64,000 nucleotides of DNA from Streptomyces sp. NBC_01217 (GTDB lineage Bacteria > Actinomycetota > Actinomycetes > Streptomycetales > Streptomycetaceae): NCBI RefSeq assembly GCF_035994185.1, contig NZ_CP108538.1:4503501-4567500 (forward strand), in the 5' to 3' direction. The notes beneath the pieces are model-generated. The model was not told the origin of the DNA and did no database searches. It saw nothing but the letters and a program-made list of their open reading frames with translations. A program made the translations under genes and the position numbers. Below, one piece after another: positions 34,574 through 42,885 of the stretch. Numbering within the stretch: position 1 is the stretch's first letter; every line of letters starts with the position of its first letter.

Positions 34574-34996
34574 TCAGCTGCGGTGGAGCGTGTGCTGGGT
34601 GGCCGGGTCGGCGTCGGCCAGTCCGGTCCGCTCGCGCCATGCCTGGCGAACTGCGGCGCGGAAGTTGTCCCCGTCGTCGTAGGCGAACCGGCCCCGGCGC
34701 AGGCTGCGGACGATGTCGCGGAACGTGTCCTGGTGCATCGTGGTCAGCGTGTCGTCAAGCGGGGTCAGCTCGTGCGGGAACATCGCCTGGACGCTGTCGC
34801 CGGGCTGCGGGGCACCGAGGGTGAAGAACCAGACCACGGACATGGTGGCCTCGTCCGCGAACTCGGGCCCGCTGAACGGGCCGACGACGACGGCGGGGCG
34901 GGTGTCGAGCTGGTGGCCCCGGAACCAGGGACCGGCGATCACGCGCGTCGCGGTGGGGAAGTCCTGGACGGTGGGCTTCTGGTCGGTGGTGAGCAT
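34574..34996 (-). CDS. hypothetical ICE protein under cassette A
   Basis: A 140-residue soluble protein starting MLTTDQKPTVQDFP. The middle (ATRVIAGPWFRGHQLDTRPAVVVGPFSG) is strand-rich and the end is helical with Arg/Asp (DIVRSLRRGRFAYDDGDNFRAAVRQAW). No family recognised. The start lies 12 nt after CTCTCACCAG; a longer upstream frame would read through the promoter region and was rejected. Confidence 0.65.
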   Translation of the reverse strand: MLTTDQKPTVQDFPTATRVIAGPWFRGHQLDTRPAVVVGPFSGPEFADEATMSVVWFFTLGAPQPGDSVQAMFPHELTPLDDTLTTMHQDTFRDIVRSLRRGRFAYDDGDNFRAAVRQAWRERTGLADADPATQHTLHRS

Positions 34997-35119
34997 GTCG
35001 TGTCCTGTCTGGTGAGAGGTTCCGCCGGGGCCGGTCGGCCTCGGCGGGGGCGTCGGTCGGGGGGTTGCCCTCCCCCTTCCGACGCCATTAATTAAACCAT
35101 GTTCTTGGGTTTGGGTCAA
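34997..35119 (-). promoter_or_regulatory. promoter/leader cassette A
   Basis: Minus strand: TTGACC (complement of 35114-35119), 17 bp, TTTAAT (35091-35096), then a G-rich purine run, a CCGCCG/GGCGG hairpin and CTCTCACCAG (35009-35018) 12 nt before the start. GGTTGCCC (35063-35070) and GGGTCAACC (35113-35121) form an inverted repeat enclosing the -10-like block. The hexamers and spacing match a vegetative-type promoter. Confidence 0.75.
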
Positions 35120-36006
35120 CCAGTCACGGCAAGTTCGCGGCGGCGCTCGGCGGCCGTCCTGACGGCGCGGGCGATGGCGCGGCCGGTCTCGATGACCCGG
35201 ACGGCGGACTCATGCACCGGGGGCTTCTTGTCCTGGGTGATGATGCCCGCGAGCGGCGGCATGACGGCGGGGCCCGGAGTGATTCCGAGGATGAGCGCGG
35301 CGACGTGGGCGGCTGAGGCGACTTCGGCGGCGTGCTGGCCGGGAAGGGGGGCGTCCGCCTCGGTGATGCGTCGCCACGCGTGGCCGTACAGCAGGATGCG
35401 GGCGGCGTTGTCGGGGGCTTCCTGGGTGAAGTCGAACCCTCCGGCCTGCTCCGGGTCCTCGTGGTACTGGTCGCGGTACTGGTTCACCAAGACATCGCGG
35501 ATGGCCTCGGCGGCGAGCAGGGCGGCGGCGGGCGGCTCGTAGGCGTCGCCGTCGGTCTGGCTGATGTCGAAAACCGGCCCAGCCTTGAAGCCGGACACCT
35601 TGCGCGTCTCACCCTCGGCGGCCTCGCTGGCAGCCTCTCGCTGCCCGCCGTCGGTGGCTGTGGCCGTGGCGTCCTGGGCCCCCTCGGGCCGCTGCTTGAT
35701 CGGCGTCCAGATGCGGAGGGAGGTGGACCCCTTGACCGGGAAGCGTCCGGCCTTTCGCCAGTCTCCGGAGCTGAGTACGTGGGTGGCATTGGGGTGCTGG
35801 GCGGCGATGGCGATGCAGTTGGTGGGGCTGCGGTCGTCGCGGTCCGGGTGGGTCAGGTTCGTGGCCGTACGCATGACGGTGGCCCAGAATTTTTCGCTGG
35901 CGACCATCGCGCCGTACGCGCGATCCATGACGGCTTCGAGTTCACCGCGCATCTTGGCGCTGTAGGCGCGGCGCTCTTCGTCGGTCATCTTCGGCTTGCG
36001 GGGCAT
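35116..36006 (-). CDS. ArdC-like antirestriction protein
   Basis: A 296-residue protein. Residues about 20-150 match the ArdC N-terminal (LtrC-like, ssDNA-binding) domain: RSPTNCIAIAAQHPNATHVLSSGDWRKAGRFPVKGSTSLRIWTPI and, after a charged insert, GFKAGPVFDISQTDGD. ArdC proteins enter with or are made early after conjugation and protect incoming DNA from restriction. The zinc peptidase-like HExxH of full ArdC is not evident, so this is a variant with a different C-terminus. It is driven by cassette B; its end reaches into cassette A. Confidence 0.75.
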   Translation of the reverse strand: MPRKPKMTDEERRAYSAKMRGELEAVMDRAYGAMVASEKFWATVMRTATNLTHPDRDDRSPTNCIAIAAQHPNATHVLSSGDWRKAGRFPVKGSTSLRIWTPIKQRPEGAQDATATATDGGQREAASEAAEGETRKVSGFKAGPVFDISQTDGDAYEPPAAALLAAEAIRDVLVNQYRDQYHEDPEQAGGFDFTQEAPDNAARILLYGHAWRRITEADAPLPGQHAAEVASAAHVAALILGITPGPAVMPPLAGIITQDKKPPVHESAVRVIETGRAIARAVRTAAERRRELAVTG

Positions 36007-36128
36007 GTCTGGGTCCTCCTGGTGAGAGATAGGCGTCCGGGGCCGACCGGCCTCGCGGTGTTCGGTCGGGGGGTCACCCTCCCCCTTCCGACATCACTAA
36101 TTAAACCATGTTCTTAGGATTGAGTCAA
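36007..36128 (-). promoter_or_regulatory. promoter/leader cassette B
   Basis: Minus strand: TTGACT (complement of 36123-36128), 17 bp, TTTAAT (36100-36105), purine-rich stretch, GGCCGGTCGGCC-type hairpin and CTCTCACCAG (36019-36028) 12 nt before the ArdC-like start. The enclosing inverted repeat is weaker than in D and E. It is continuous on its upstream side with the duplicated palindromic region. Confidence 0.75.
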
Positions 36129-36450
36129 CCCGGATATATGCTCTGACCTGCTCTTTTCCTGTGCCACCGGCCCGCACCCGCTCGGCCGGGCCCGGCCACA
36201 ACGGGCCTGGGCGGGGTTCCCTCCTCGGTCGGACAGCTCCGCCGTACCAGGGTTCCGGGCGCGGTGTCCTGGCTCGCGCAGCGACCGCGCAGCGGCTCGG
36301 CCTGGACGCCGTGCCCGGGTTCCTGGTACGCCCCCTGGGTGTCCGGCCGAGGAGGGAACCCCGCCTTCACCCGCACCACAACGACGCCGCACCCAACCAA
36401 CAAGCCCCCACCCCCTCCGAGAGAGGACCCGCCGGAGGCACAGATCTCTG
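36129..36450. repeat. long palindromic repeat region, copy 1
   Basis: Similar over its length to 43002-43330. Two 26-base arms (36210-36235 and 36340-36365; complementary except one base) enclose a second pairing with GTACCAGG (36244-36251) and CCTGGTAC (36322-36329), so the strand can fold into a large cruciform. The core between them has tandem CGCGCAGCG units. No gene is present. It lies upstream of cassette B and the divergent gene at 36661. Confidence 0.75.
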
Positions 36451-36660
36451 AGGCCGGCACCCCGGCATCACCACAAGGCGAACTACACGGCGGACTTCCC
36501 ACCCGCCCACAACCTCGTCGGGCCGAGACAGGAAGGACCCCCTTCCGGGTCGGGGCCCTTCCTTGTCTCAGCCCTCAGACGAGCCATATGGAGTATGCAG
36601 CGGAGCGCTTCCGCTGGCCGGCTGTGATGATGGCGGCGTCGTCAAGTCCGAGGAGTTGCG

Positions 36661-36990
36661 ATGGCCAGAAAGCGCTCAAGTAAGGCGCGGAACGAAATCG
36701 CCGGTCTTGGTCTAGCGAAGAAGGCGCGTGGTAAGCAGGGGGTGCGCCGGGCGAAGATCGCAGGCGCCCTTCGCGAAGGTAGTGCCAGCGGCCGGTTGAA
36801 CGAGAGGTACTTGGTTGCGGCGGTCTCGGTAGCTCTGGATTCCAGCGGGCAGTGCACGAAGGCAAAACCATGGAAGCCGATGGGCCCAATCCTTGATGAC
36901 AAAGGGCTCAAGTTTTGCTGTGAACACAGGCCCCGGCATTGCTCCGGCTACATCAGCGTCTCCGAATCTGAGGAGGTGTTGCGGTCATGA
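36661..36990 (+). CDS. small basic hypothetical protein
   Basis: A 109-residue protein with a Lys/Arg-rich start (MARKRSSKARNEIAGLGLAKKARGKQGVRRAK). The second half has VSVALDSSGQC and FCCEHRPRHCSGY, a Cys/His group that could bind metal. GAGGAG precedes the ATG. It overlaps the next gene (ATGA). The basic start suggests nucleic-acid contact but no family is recognised. Plus-strand, opposite to the cassette-driven genes. Confidence 0.6.
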   Translation: MARKRSSKARNEIAGLGLAKKARGKQGVRRAKIAGALREGSASGRLNERYLVAAVSVALDSSGQCTKAKPWKPMGPILDDKGLKFCCEHRPRHCSGYISVSESEEVLRS

Positions 36991-37544
36991 ATGCCGCCCT
37001 CGCCCTAGCTGTGGGCCTCATCGGAGCAGTGCTCGCGTGGGTGGCGCTCTACGTGCATTGGGTGGTTGCAGCGGCAGTCCTGGTGATCTTCGTAATTCTG
37101 GGAGTGGCTCTGTTCATGCACGGAAAGTCGACTATCCGCAGCGCCCCCCAAGAGTCGGTCGGCTGGTTGGAAGCAGGGCTCGCTCTCCGCTACGGTGCCA
37201 TCGCGTCAGCTGGCGCTTGCGTCGTGGTTATCCTCGGCATTCTCCTGGCCGAACGAACTGACTGGAGCGCGCAGGCCAACGCCATTATTGGCGCTTTCAG
37301 CGGAGCGTTGACGACATTCATTGGAGCGCTCGTTGTCGACAAGGCTAAGACTGCCGACGCCGTTTGGATGAGCGCACCGATCCGGAAGGCGTTTCAGGAG
37401 ACCTTCGGTGAGAACACCTTCGAGAAGGGGAGCGACGGAGAGTATGCACTGAATAACATCTCCGGCGATTGGGGTCGAGACGACCGGAGCCAGCGGGCTG
37501 AAGAGATCGCCGCCGCACTGAAGGACCAGGCCGACTCGCCCTAG
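36987..37544 (+). CDS. membrane protein, unknown
   Basis: A 185-residue protein with hydrophobic segments near residues 3-24, 27-46, 69-90 and 97-115, so about four membrane helices, then a soluble charged C-terminus (EYALNNISGDWGRDDRSQRAEEIAAAL). It overlaps the basic-protein gene by four bases and likely forms a two-gene unit with it. No transporter or secretion family recognised; an exclusion- or phage-resistance-type role is conceivable but unsupported. Confidence 0.6.
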   Translation: MNAALALAVGLIGAVLAWVALYVHWVVAAAVLVIFVILGVALFMHGKSTIRSAPQESVGWLEAGLALRYGAIASAGACVVVILGILLAERTDWSAQANAIIGAFSGALTTFIGALVVDKAKTADAVWMSAPIRKAFQETFGENTFEKGSDGEYALNNISGDWGRDDRSQRAEEIAAALKDQADSP

Positions 37545-37898
37545 CTGGTGCGGGCGGCGGTGTGCCATGCCTCCGTCGCGCGGGTGCGGCCCTTGGTCGC
37601 GCGGAGCGCGACGGACAGTGCCGTCGTGCCCGAAGGGCACGCCCTTCGGCCCGGCGTCCGGACGGGGCGGGAGGGCCGCCCGCGGCCCGGACGCTTCGGC
37701 CGGCTGCGAGCCGGGCCAGGCTGAGCCGTCCCGGAGGGAGGCCCTTCGTACGGGGGCCGGTGAGCGGGGCCGGCCGCCGACGCGGTCGGGCCCGGACGGC
37801 GGTGGGCGGAGCGTGGGGTGGGCGGCTCGATGCCGTCCACCCCACGGCCCGGCGGCCGGGGTCCGGCCGGGCCGTGGCTCCCGCCCGGCCGGGGCCTG
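37545..37898. other. GC-rich hairpin-filled intergenic stretch
   Basis: About 350 bp between convergent genes with no convincing gene. Several short perfect inverted repeats are present (GTCGCGC/GCGCGAC near 37610, GTGCCC/GGGCAC near 37627, and longer GC-rich pairs). It probably includes terminators for both sides. Confidence 0.45.
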
Positions 37899-39116
37899 TT
37901 ACGCGGCGACCGGTTCGCGTGCGGCGGCGCGGCACCGGGTGAGTACCGTCTGTGCGGTCTCGCCGTAGATGCTGTGGTCCTTGACCGTGCCGGTCAGCTC
38001 GACCTCGTCGCCCTGGTCGGGGATGTCGGCGGCGCTGCTGAACCAGACGAACACGTTGCCCTGCGGGTCCTGGAACTTCACCAGTCGGCGGCGCTGGGTG
38101 TGGTAGCCGTACGTCCGGCCCTCCAGCTCGATCACGGTGGTGACGGTGGCGGGGGTGGTGATGCGCTCGCCCACGGTGCCCTGCGGCTTGCTGTTCTGGG
38201 CGGCCCGCTCGGTGGCCTCCTTCTCCTGGTCGCGGTACCACCCCGCGATGGCGGACACGAGCGTCGGCAGGTGGCGCGGGTCAACGGTCTCGCCCTTCGC
38301 CAACTGACCCACCTTGTGTCGGTAGTCGGAGAGGCTGCCGTATCCCTGGACGGCCCACGCCCGGACGGCGGCGGCGGTGGTCGGCGCGTCGGGGTCGGCG
38401 TCGATGGCGGCCCGCCACTCCATCGGGGCCTTGCGGTCGAAGAAGTACGCTTCGACGCCGTCGGCGGTCGGCTGGGTGTTCTTCCACTGCTCGGACCGGC
38501 TGTAGAAGCGGCCCTCCGTGTTCACGATGGCGGCGGTCACCCGCAGGACCTCGGCCACCGGGACGCGGAGATCGGCCGGGATGCCGCCCTCTTCGCCGTC
38601 CCAATCGGAGTCCTTCAGCGTGCCGAACCGCCACAGGGCCTCAAGGCCCTTGATCGGCAGGCCGGTGTACGGCTCGACGCACGTGGTGCCCAACTGCCGC
38701 ATCTCGCCGTTCTCGTGGCGGGCGAGATAGGTGGCGGTGCGGTGACGGGCGACGGCGCACCCGTGGCAGAAGTTCTCGATGGCGCGGTACTGGCGCGCAG
38801 CCTCGGCGTCCTGCTCGGGCAGACCGGGGAACAGGCTGGTGATCGTCTCGCCCTCCGCGTCGTGGTCCAGACGGGCAATGACGGTCCAGCCGTGGTGACG
38901 GGGGATGTCACCGGAGATCGTCACGGTGACGGTGGGCCGCTTGCCGATCAGGCGTCCGTCAGTGTCGTGATAGTCGGCCAGAAAGGGCGCGGAGATGTCG
39001 AGCATGTACGCGCTGAGGTGGTGGACGGCGGCGCGGGCGTTGGTGGCCTCGACAAGCTGACGGACGCGGGACTGGGCCGTGGCCGGGATGGAAAACCGCA
39101 TGGCTGCGCTGGTCAT
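37899..39116 (-). CDS. hypothetical ICE protein under cassette C
   Basis: A 405-residue protein. A Cys pair FCHGCAVARHRTATYLARHENGEMRQLGTTCVEPYTG (residues about 115-150) forms a likely zinc site. The C-terminal 90 residues (VIELEGRTYGYHTQRRRLVKFQDPQGNVFVWFSSAADIPDQGDEVELTGTVKDH) look like an OB-fold that may bind single-stranded nucleic acid. Proteins with this two-part layout occur in actinobacterial mobile elements. The start lies 14 nt after CTCTCACCAG. Enzymatic activity unknown. Confidence 0.65.
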   Translation of the reverse strand: MTSAAMRFSIPATAQSRVRQLVEATNARAAVHHLSAYMLDISAPFLADYHDTDGRLIGKRPTVTVTISGDIPRHHGWTVIARLDHDAEGETITSLFPGLPEQDAEAARQYRAIENFCHGCAVARHRTATYLARHENGEMRQLGTTCVEPYTGLPIKGLEALWRFGTLKDSDWDGEEGGIPADLRVPVAEVLRVTAAIVNTEGRFYSRSEQWKNTQPTADGVEAYFFDRKAPMEWRAAIDADPDAPTTAAAVRAWAVQGYGSLSDYRHKVGQLAKGETVDPRHLPTLVSAIAGWYRDQEKEATERAAQNSKPQGTVGERITTPATVTTVIELEGRTYGYHTQRRRLVKFQDPQGNVFVWFSSAADIPDQGDEVELTGTVKDHSIYGETAQTVLTRCRAAAREPVAA

Positions 39117-39276
39117 CGTGGGTGCTCCTGCTGGTGAGAGAGGAATCGAGCGCCCGGCCGGGCGGGTTGCCCTCCGCGTACGGCCGGGGTCGGGCCGGCT
39201 GGCGGCCCGTGGGACCGGAGGGGGGTTACCCCCCCCCGACACCATTAATTAAACCATGTTTTTGGCTGTGGGGCAA
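39117..39276 (-). promoter_or_regulatory. promoter/leader cassette C
   Basis: Minus strand: TTGCCC (complement of 39271-39276), 17 bp, TTTAAT (39248-39253), long GC leader and CTCTCACCAG (39131-39140) 14 nt before the start. The leader is longer than in A, B, D and E. The stop codon TAA of the upstream gene (39249) lies inside the TTAATTAA block. Confidence 0.72.
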
Positions 39277-39671
39277 GCATCCCGACCGGGGATGTCGAGT
39301 GCGGCGCGATCGCGCAGGAACGCGGCGAACAGGGCGGCGGTGTAGCTGTCGGCGGTGCCGTACGTGCGGCGGCAGTCCAGCGCGCCGATGCGCTCGCCAC
39401 GGTGACGGACGGGGAACGGCTGGCCGGGGGCCGGGATAGCGAGCGCATACAGCCCGCGCGGGGTGTCCACGCGCAGGACGACGGCGGCGGCCTCGTGGTC
39501 GTAGGCGGCAGACCAGCGGGCGGGGCCGATGCCGAACTCCGCGAGTCCGCCCGCGATGGCGCGGGCCTGCATGATGTCGGCGGTGGTGCTGGGGTCGGGC
39601 TCGGCCGGGGCGGGGACGCATCCGCAACCGTGGTCGTCGGCGTGGGTCTCGAACAAAGCTGTACGGCTCAC
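39249..39671 (-). CDS. hypothetical protein ending in a promoter block
   Basis: A 140-residue protein starting MSRTALFETHADDHGCGC. The middle GPARWSAAYDHEAAAVVLRVDTPRGLYALAIPAPGQPFPVRHRGERIGALDCRRTYGTADSYTAA appears to be a small beta-rich domain. The last residues PTAKNMV and the stop are encoded by the conserved promoter sequence of cassette C. It probably shares the transcript of the ParB-domain gene upstream on the minus strand. No family recognised. Confidence 0.6.
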   Translation of the reverse strand: MSRTALFETHADDHGCGCVPAPAEPDPSTTADIMQARAIAGGLAEFGIGPARWSAAYDHEAAAVVLRVDTPRGLYALAIPAPGQPFPVRHRGERIGALDCRRTYGTADSYTAALFAAFLRDRAALDIPGRDACPTAKNMV

Positions 39672-39736
39672 TGTGGGGCTCCTAGAGGTGCCGGGGGCGG
39701 GCGTTTCCCGCCCCCGGCGTCGGGCGGCTGAGGTGG

Positions 39737-41512
39737 TTAGGCGGCGGCTTCGTCGTCGCTGGCCGGGTCGTCGGCTTCCTCGGCCTCCGGCTCGCCCGCC
39801 TCCTCGTCGGTGCCGGGCTCCTGCTTGGCCTCCGGCTCGCTGCCGGACGTGATCGCGGCGCGGGGCTTCTTCTTCGACGGGTCGTAGGGCTCCTCGTCCA
39901 TGACCGACTGCTCAATGGGTGTGAGCGGGTACCCGAGGGACGCGAGCACCTGGAACCACCGGCCGGTGGGCTTCCGCGTCCACGGGGCGTGCTGGCTGTC
40001 CGTCCGCCATGCCGGCCGGTTTGCGCACTTCTCCCGGACGGCGGCGATGGCGGCGAACTGGAGCTGAGGGGCCCGGCGCGGGTCCTTGGCGACGTGCCCG
40101 GCGAAACTGCCTCGGTCCTTGGCCTGCTCGGCGTTCAGCCCCAGGAATCCGGCCAGGATCTCCGTGGTGCCCTCCTTGTTCAGGTCGTCGGAGATACCCC
40201 AACTGCCGTTCAGCAGAGCATTATTGACGTGCCCGATCAGGGTGTTGGTGGCGTTCTTCGGGAGGTTGCGCCGCTTGATCAGGTCCGTGATCCACTTCCG
40301 GCGCAGGGCCTCGGCCGCGTCCCAGTCGATGTTCCCCTTCTTGACGGCGGCGCGGGCGGCGCGCTCGGCCTCCTTGTCGGCGGTGGTCATCGTGCCGCCG
40401 CTGGCGCTGGCACCCTCGGGCACCGTGTGCCCGTACAGGCCGGGGGCGGAGCAGTAAGGCTCGTACCGGTCCCCCCGCCGCTCATCGAACACCCAGACAA
40501 GCCCTTTGCACTCGGCGTGTTCCTCGGCGCTGATGCCGCGCAGTCGCCACACGGGCATGGCGCGCTCCGACAGTTCCTCGGTGTCCCTGATCTTCTGCCC
40601 GGCCGCCTCCAGCTCCGCACGGTGCGCCTCCGCCTTGTTCCGCTTGTCGCGCTTGGTCCGCTCGATGGCGATGGCCCAGTCAACGTCTCCCTCGTCGGCG
40701 TCGTCCTCGGCGGCGGCCTCGGTGATCGCGGCGAGTGCTTCGGCGTCGTCGGCAAACTCCGAGAGCGCGGCCAGGTGCTCGAAAGTCCACTCGTAGCTGC
40801 CCGCGCCGCTGACGGCGGCGCTCAGCTTCTCGTCAGACCTGACCTTGACCAGCGTCTTGACGTCCTTCTGCCGCACGCCTGCGGCCTTGGCGATTCGGCC
40901 GACCTGCGCGCCCGCCTCGGCGGCGCTGAACATGGCCTGGTTCATCTCGGACGTGGTGAGGCTCTTACGGTGCTGAGCGGTCGTGATCATGTCGAGGAAC
41001 TGCCCGGCCGCGTCGCGGTCGTCGTCCTCCCACTCGTACGGCAGGTGGGTAAGACCTGCGTCAGTCGCTGCGTGGTAGCGACGGTTTCCGTCGTTGACCT
41101 GGAGGACTCCGCCGTCGAGTCGCTGAATCTTGACGGGGATGCGGCACCCCTCGGTGCGGAGCGAGTCCACGAACGGCGCGTTGAGGTCCAGGTCTTCGCG
41201 GGCGTTCTTCGGGTGCGGGGTGAGCGCGTCGATCCGGATCACGGGGCGGGGGGTGACCGGAACGGCCTCCAACCCTGCGGCGATGGCGGCGGCCAGCCGC
41301 TGGAACCCGTCGATGATCTGCGGCACGTCGCCGTGGGTCCGCACGACGTACAGCGGCTCCACGACGCCGTTGTCCTTCACGTCGGCCAGCAGATCGGCCG
41401 GGGCCTCGATCTCACGGACATTGCCGGGGTGCGCGGCGAGTTCGGCGACCGTGAGGGTCGGCCACGGGGCAGGGGCGGTCTGGACGCCGGCCTGGGTCTT
41501 GGTGTTCGTCAT
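39737..41512 (-). CDS. tandem ParB/Srx-domain protein
   Basis: A 591-residue protein with two consecutive ParB N-terminal-like domains: VAELAAHPGNVREIEAPADLLADVKDNGVVEPLYVV...IIDGFQRLAAAIAAG (residues about 20-85) and IDALTPHPKNAREDLDLNAPFVDSLRTEGCRIPVKI...VNDGNRRYHAATDAG (about 97-165). A helix-turn-helix stretch (IAKAAGVRQKDVKTLVKV) follows, then coiled coil and an acidic end. The second domain keeps GNRR while the first has the degenerate GFQR. ParB/Srx proteins may be DNA nucleases or CTPases; on plasmids they occur near ardC-type genes. Driven by cassette D. Confidence 0.8.
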   Translation of the reverse strand: MTNTKTQAGVQTAPAPWPTLTVAELAAHPGNVREIEAPADLLADVKDNGVVEPLYVVRTHGDVPQIIDGFQRLAAAIAAGLEAVPVTPRPVIRIDALTPHPKNAREDLDLNAPFVDSLRTEGCRIPVKIQRLDGGVLQVNDGNRRYHAATDAGLTHLPYEWEDDDRDAAGQFLDMITTAQHRKSLTTSEMNQAMFSAAEAGAQVGRIAKAAGVRQKDVKTLVKVRSDEKLSAAVSGAGSYEWTFEHLAALSEFADDAEALAAITEAAAEDDADEGDVDWAIAIERTKRDKRNKAEAHRAELEAAGQKIRDTEELSERAMPVWRLRGISAEEHAECKGLVWVFDERRGDRYEPYCSAPGLYGHTVPEGASASGGTMTTADKEAERAARAAVKKGNIDWDAAEALRRKWITDLIKRRNLPKNATNTLIGHVNNALLNGSWGISDDLNKEGTTEILAGFLGLNAEQAKDRGSFAGHVAKDPRRAPQLQFAAIAAVREKCANRPAWRTDSQHAPWTRKPTGRWFQVLASLGYPLTPIEQSVMDEEPYDPSKKKPRAAITSGSEPEAKQEPGTDEEAGEPEAEEADDPASDDEAAA

Positions 41513-41633
41513 CGGTCCTTCTCTTTCTGGTGAGAGTTCGTCGGGCCGTTCGGCCCGGTGACGGTGCGGGTCGGGGGGTTGCCCTCCCCCTTCCGACACC
41601 ATTAATTAAACCATGTTCTTGAGGGTGGGGCAA
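41513..41633 (-). promoter_or_regulatory. promoter/leader cassette D
   Basis: Minus strand: TTGCCC (complement of 41628-41633), 17 bp, TTTAAT (41605-41610), G-rich run, GGGCCGAACGGCCC hairpin and CTCTCACCAG (41527-41536) 14 nt before the start. GGTTGCCC (41577-41584) and GGGCAACC (41628-41635) are exact complements, so the -35-like hexamer lies in the stem and TTAATTAA in the loop when single-stranded. The upstream gene's TAA (41606) lies in this block. Confidence 0.78.
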
Positions 41634-42076
41634 CCGGGGATGCTGTGATCGCCGCCACTCGGGTACTGAGCTGCGGCGGTACGGATCATCGCGGCGGCCT
41701 CGGCGGTGGTCCGCTCGGGCTCATCCCCCCAGCACCACAACAGGGTTCGCCGGTAGGCGTCTTCCGTGAGCCGCAGCTTTCGCCACCGGACGCCGGACAC
41801 GGGGTGGCCGTTGGCGTGGTTGCTGAGCACCACAAGGGAGTCGAACAGAGCGCGCTGGAAGATGTCCCACGGTTCACCGCGTACTGACCAGCGGGGCCGG
41901 ACGGAGCGCACGCCGCGTTCCCATGCGTGCAGCACGGTGCACGGGGCGGTGTCGCCAATCCGGCCGGGCTGCCATAGGTGGTCACCCTGGTAGAGCCCGA
42001 CGCGTTCGATGTGGTTGGCAGCGGCCGTGAGGATGCGGGCGGGGGTGGCCGGGGGCTTTCGAGCGGGCACGGTCAT
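41606..42076 (-). CDS. DUF6197-like protein (paralogue 2)
   Basis: A 156-residue protein from ATG 42076 (AGGAGG just upstream). AANHIERVGLYQGDHLWQPG, CTVLHAWERGVRSV and a C-terminal AEAAAMIRTAAAQYP parallel the gene at 25931-26356. The last residues TLKNMV and the stop come from the promoter block of cassette D, so the natural end may have been replaced by the repeat. Function unknown. Same strand as and downstream of the DUF2786 gene. Confidence 0.65.
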   Translation of the reverse strand: MTVPARKPPATPARILTAAANHIERVGLYQGDHLWQPGRIGDTAPCTVLHAWERGVRSVRPRWSVRGEPWDIFQRALFDSLVVLSNHANGHPVSGVRWRKLRLTEDAYRRTLLWCWGDEPERTTAEAAAMIRTAAAQYPSGGDHSIPGCPTLKNMV

Positions 42077-42144
42077 GCCTCCTGGGGTAGGGCGCGGACT
42101 CGGCGGCCGGGGGCGGCGGACGGCCGCCCCCAGCCTCAATGGGG

Positions 42145-42885
42145 CTACGCGGCTATGGACCCGGCCGTGGTGCGGCCGATCCGCTTGCCGCCGATGTCGG
42201 CACGGCTGCCCGCCATCCATCCGGCTCCGTATCCGTTGCCGGTCATGGTGGTGGTGCCGCCCTTCCGCGCACGGGGGTACGCCTGCTGATAGCTGCGCGA
42301 GACGACGGCCTTGCGGTCCGCGAGCACGAGGGCCGCGCTGCGGCCGGTGGCAGTGGTCTCGCCCCTGACCTCTTCGCGTGCGCCGCGCTCGGCTTCCTCG
42401 ATGCGGTCGCCCACCCGGTTGATGAAGCCGAGGAGCCAGGACCGACGCCAGGCACGCGCACCCTGGCCCGGCGGGACCGACTGAGCGGCCAGTCCGCCGT
42501 TCATCTGGAGCAGAAGAGAGGTGTAGAGCAGTTCGACACGCTGAAGGTCGCTCGCATACCCGAAGATGTGTACCCGGCGCGCCGGGCCGCTGCCATCCCG
42601 GCCAAGGTGGATCAGCTCGCAGCCGAGGGCGAGCGCAATGCGGTTGATGAGGCGGACCCGCTCCATCGCCCACGGGTTATCCAGAACGATCTTGCGGTCC
42701 GTCGGGGCGTCGCTGGCCGGGTTGGCGTCGTTGAGCATCGCCTGTTCGACGCCGTACTTCGCCATCATCTCGAACGCCCGCTTCCGGGCCAACTCCGCCT
42801 CCGACTCCGGCGTGCGGGGGTCCTCCGCCTTGGCAAGCAGGGCGCGGATGGTTTCGAGCTTCGCGGGTGCCTTCGTGGTGCTCAC
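42145..42885 (-). CDS. DUF2786-domain protein
   Basis: A 246-residue protein. The first 60 residues (LETIRALLAKAEDPRTPESEAELARKRAFEMMAKYGVEQAML) are the DUF2786 signature. The following GCELIHLGRDGSGPARRVHIFGYASDLQRVELLYTSLLLQ matches the family continuation and a basic C-terminus ends the protein. DUF2786 proteins are frequent on plasmids and phages; function unknown. GTG 42885 with GGAG upstream, 10 nt after CTCTCACCAG. Confidence 0.82.
   Translation of the reverse strand: MSTTKAPAKLETIRALLAKAEDPRTPESEAELARKRAFEMMAKYGVEQAMLNDANPASDAPTDRKIVLDNPWAMERVRLINRIALALGCELIHLGRDGSGPARRVHIFGYASDLQRVELLYTSLLLQMNGGLAAQSVPPGQGARAWRRSWLLGFINRVGDRIEEAERGAREEVRGETTATGRSAALVLADRKAVVSRSYQQAYPRARKGGTTTMTGNGYGAGWMAGSRADIGGKRIGRTTAGSIAA

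Noticed and set aside
34997..35119. Upstream in-frame extension giving EHGLINGVGRGR-type peptides before several cassette genes
   Set aside because: The same residues recur because the promoter DNA repeats. The ATG after CTCTCACCAG is a better start; a real leader peptide was considered but has no ribosome site of its own.
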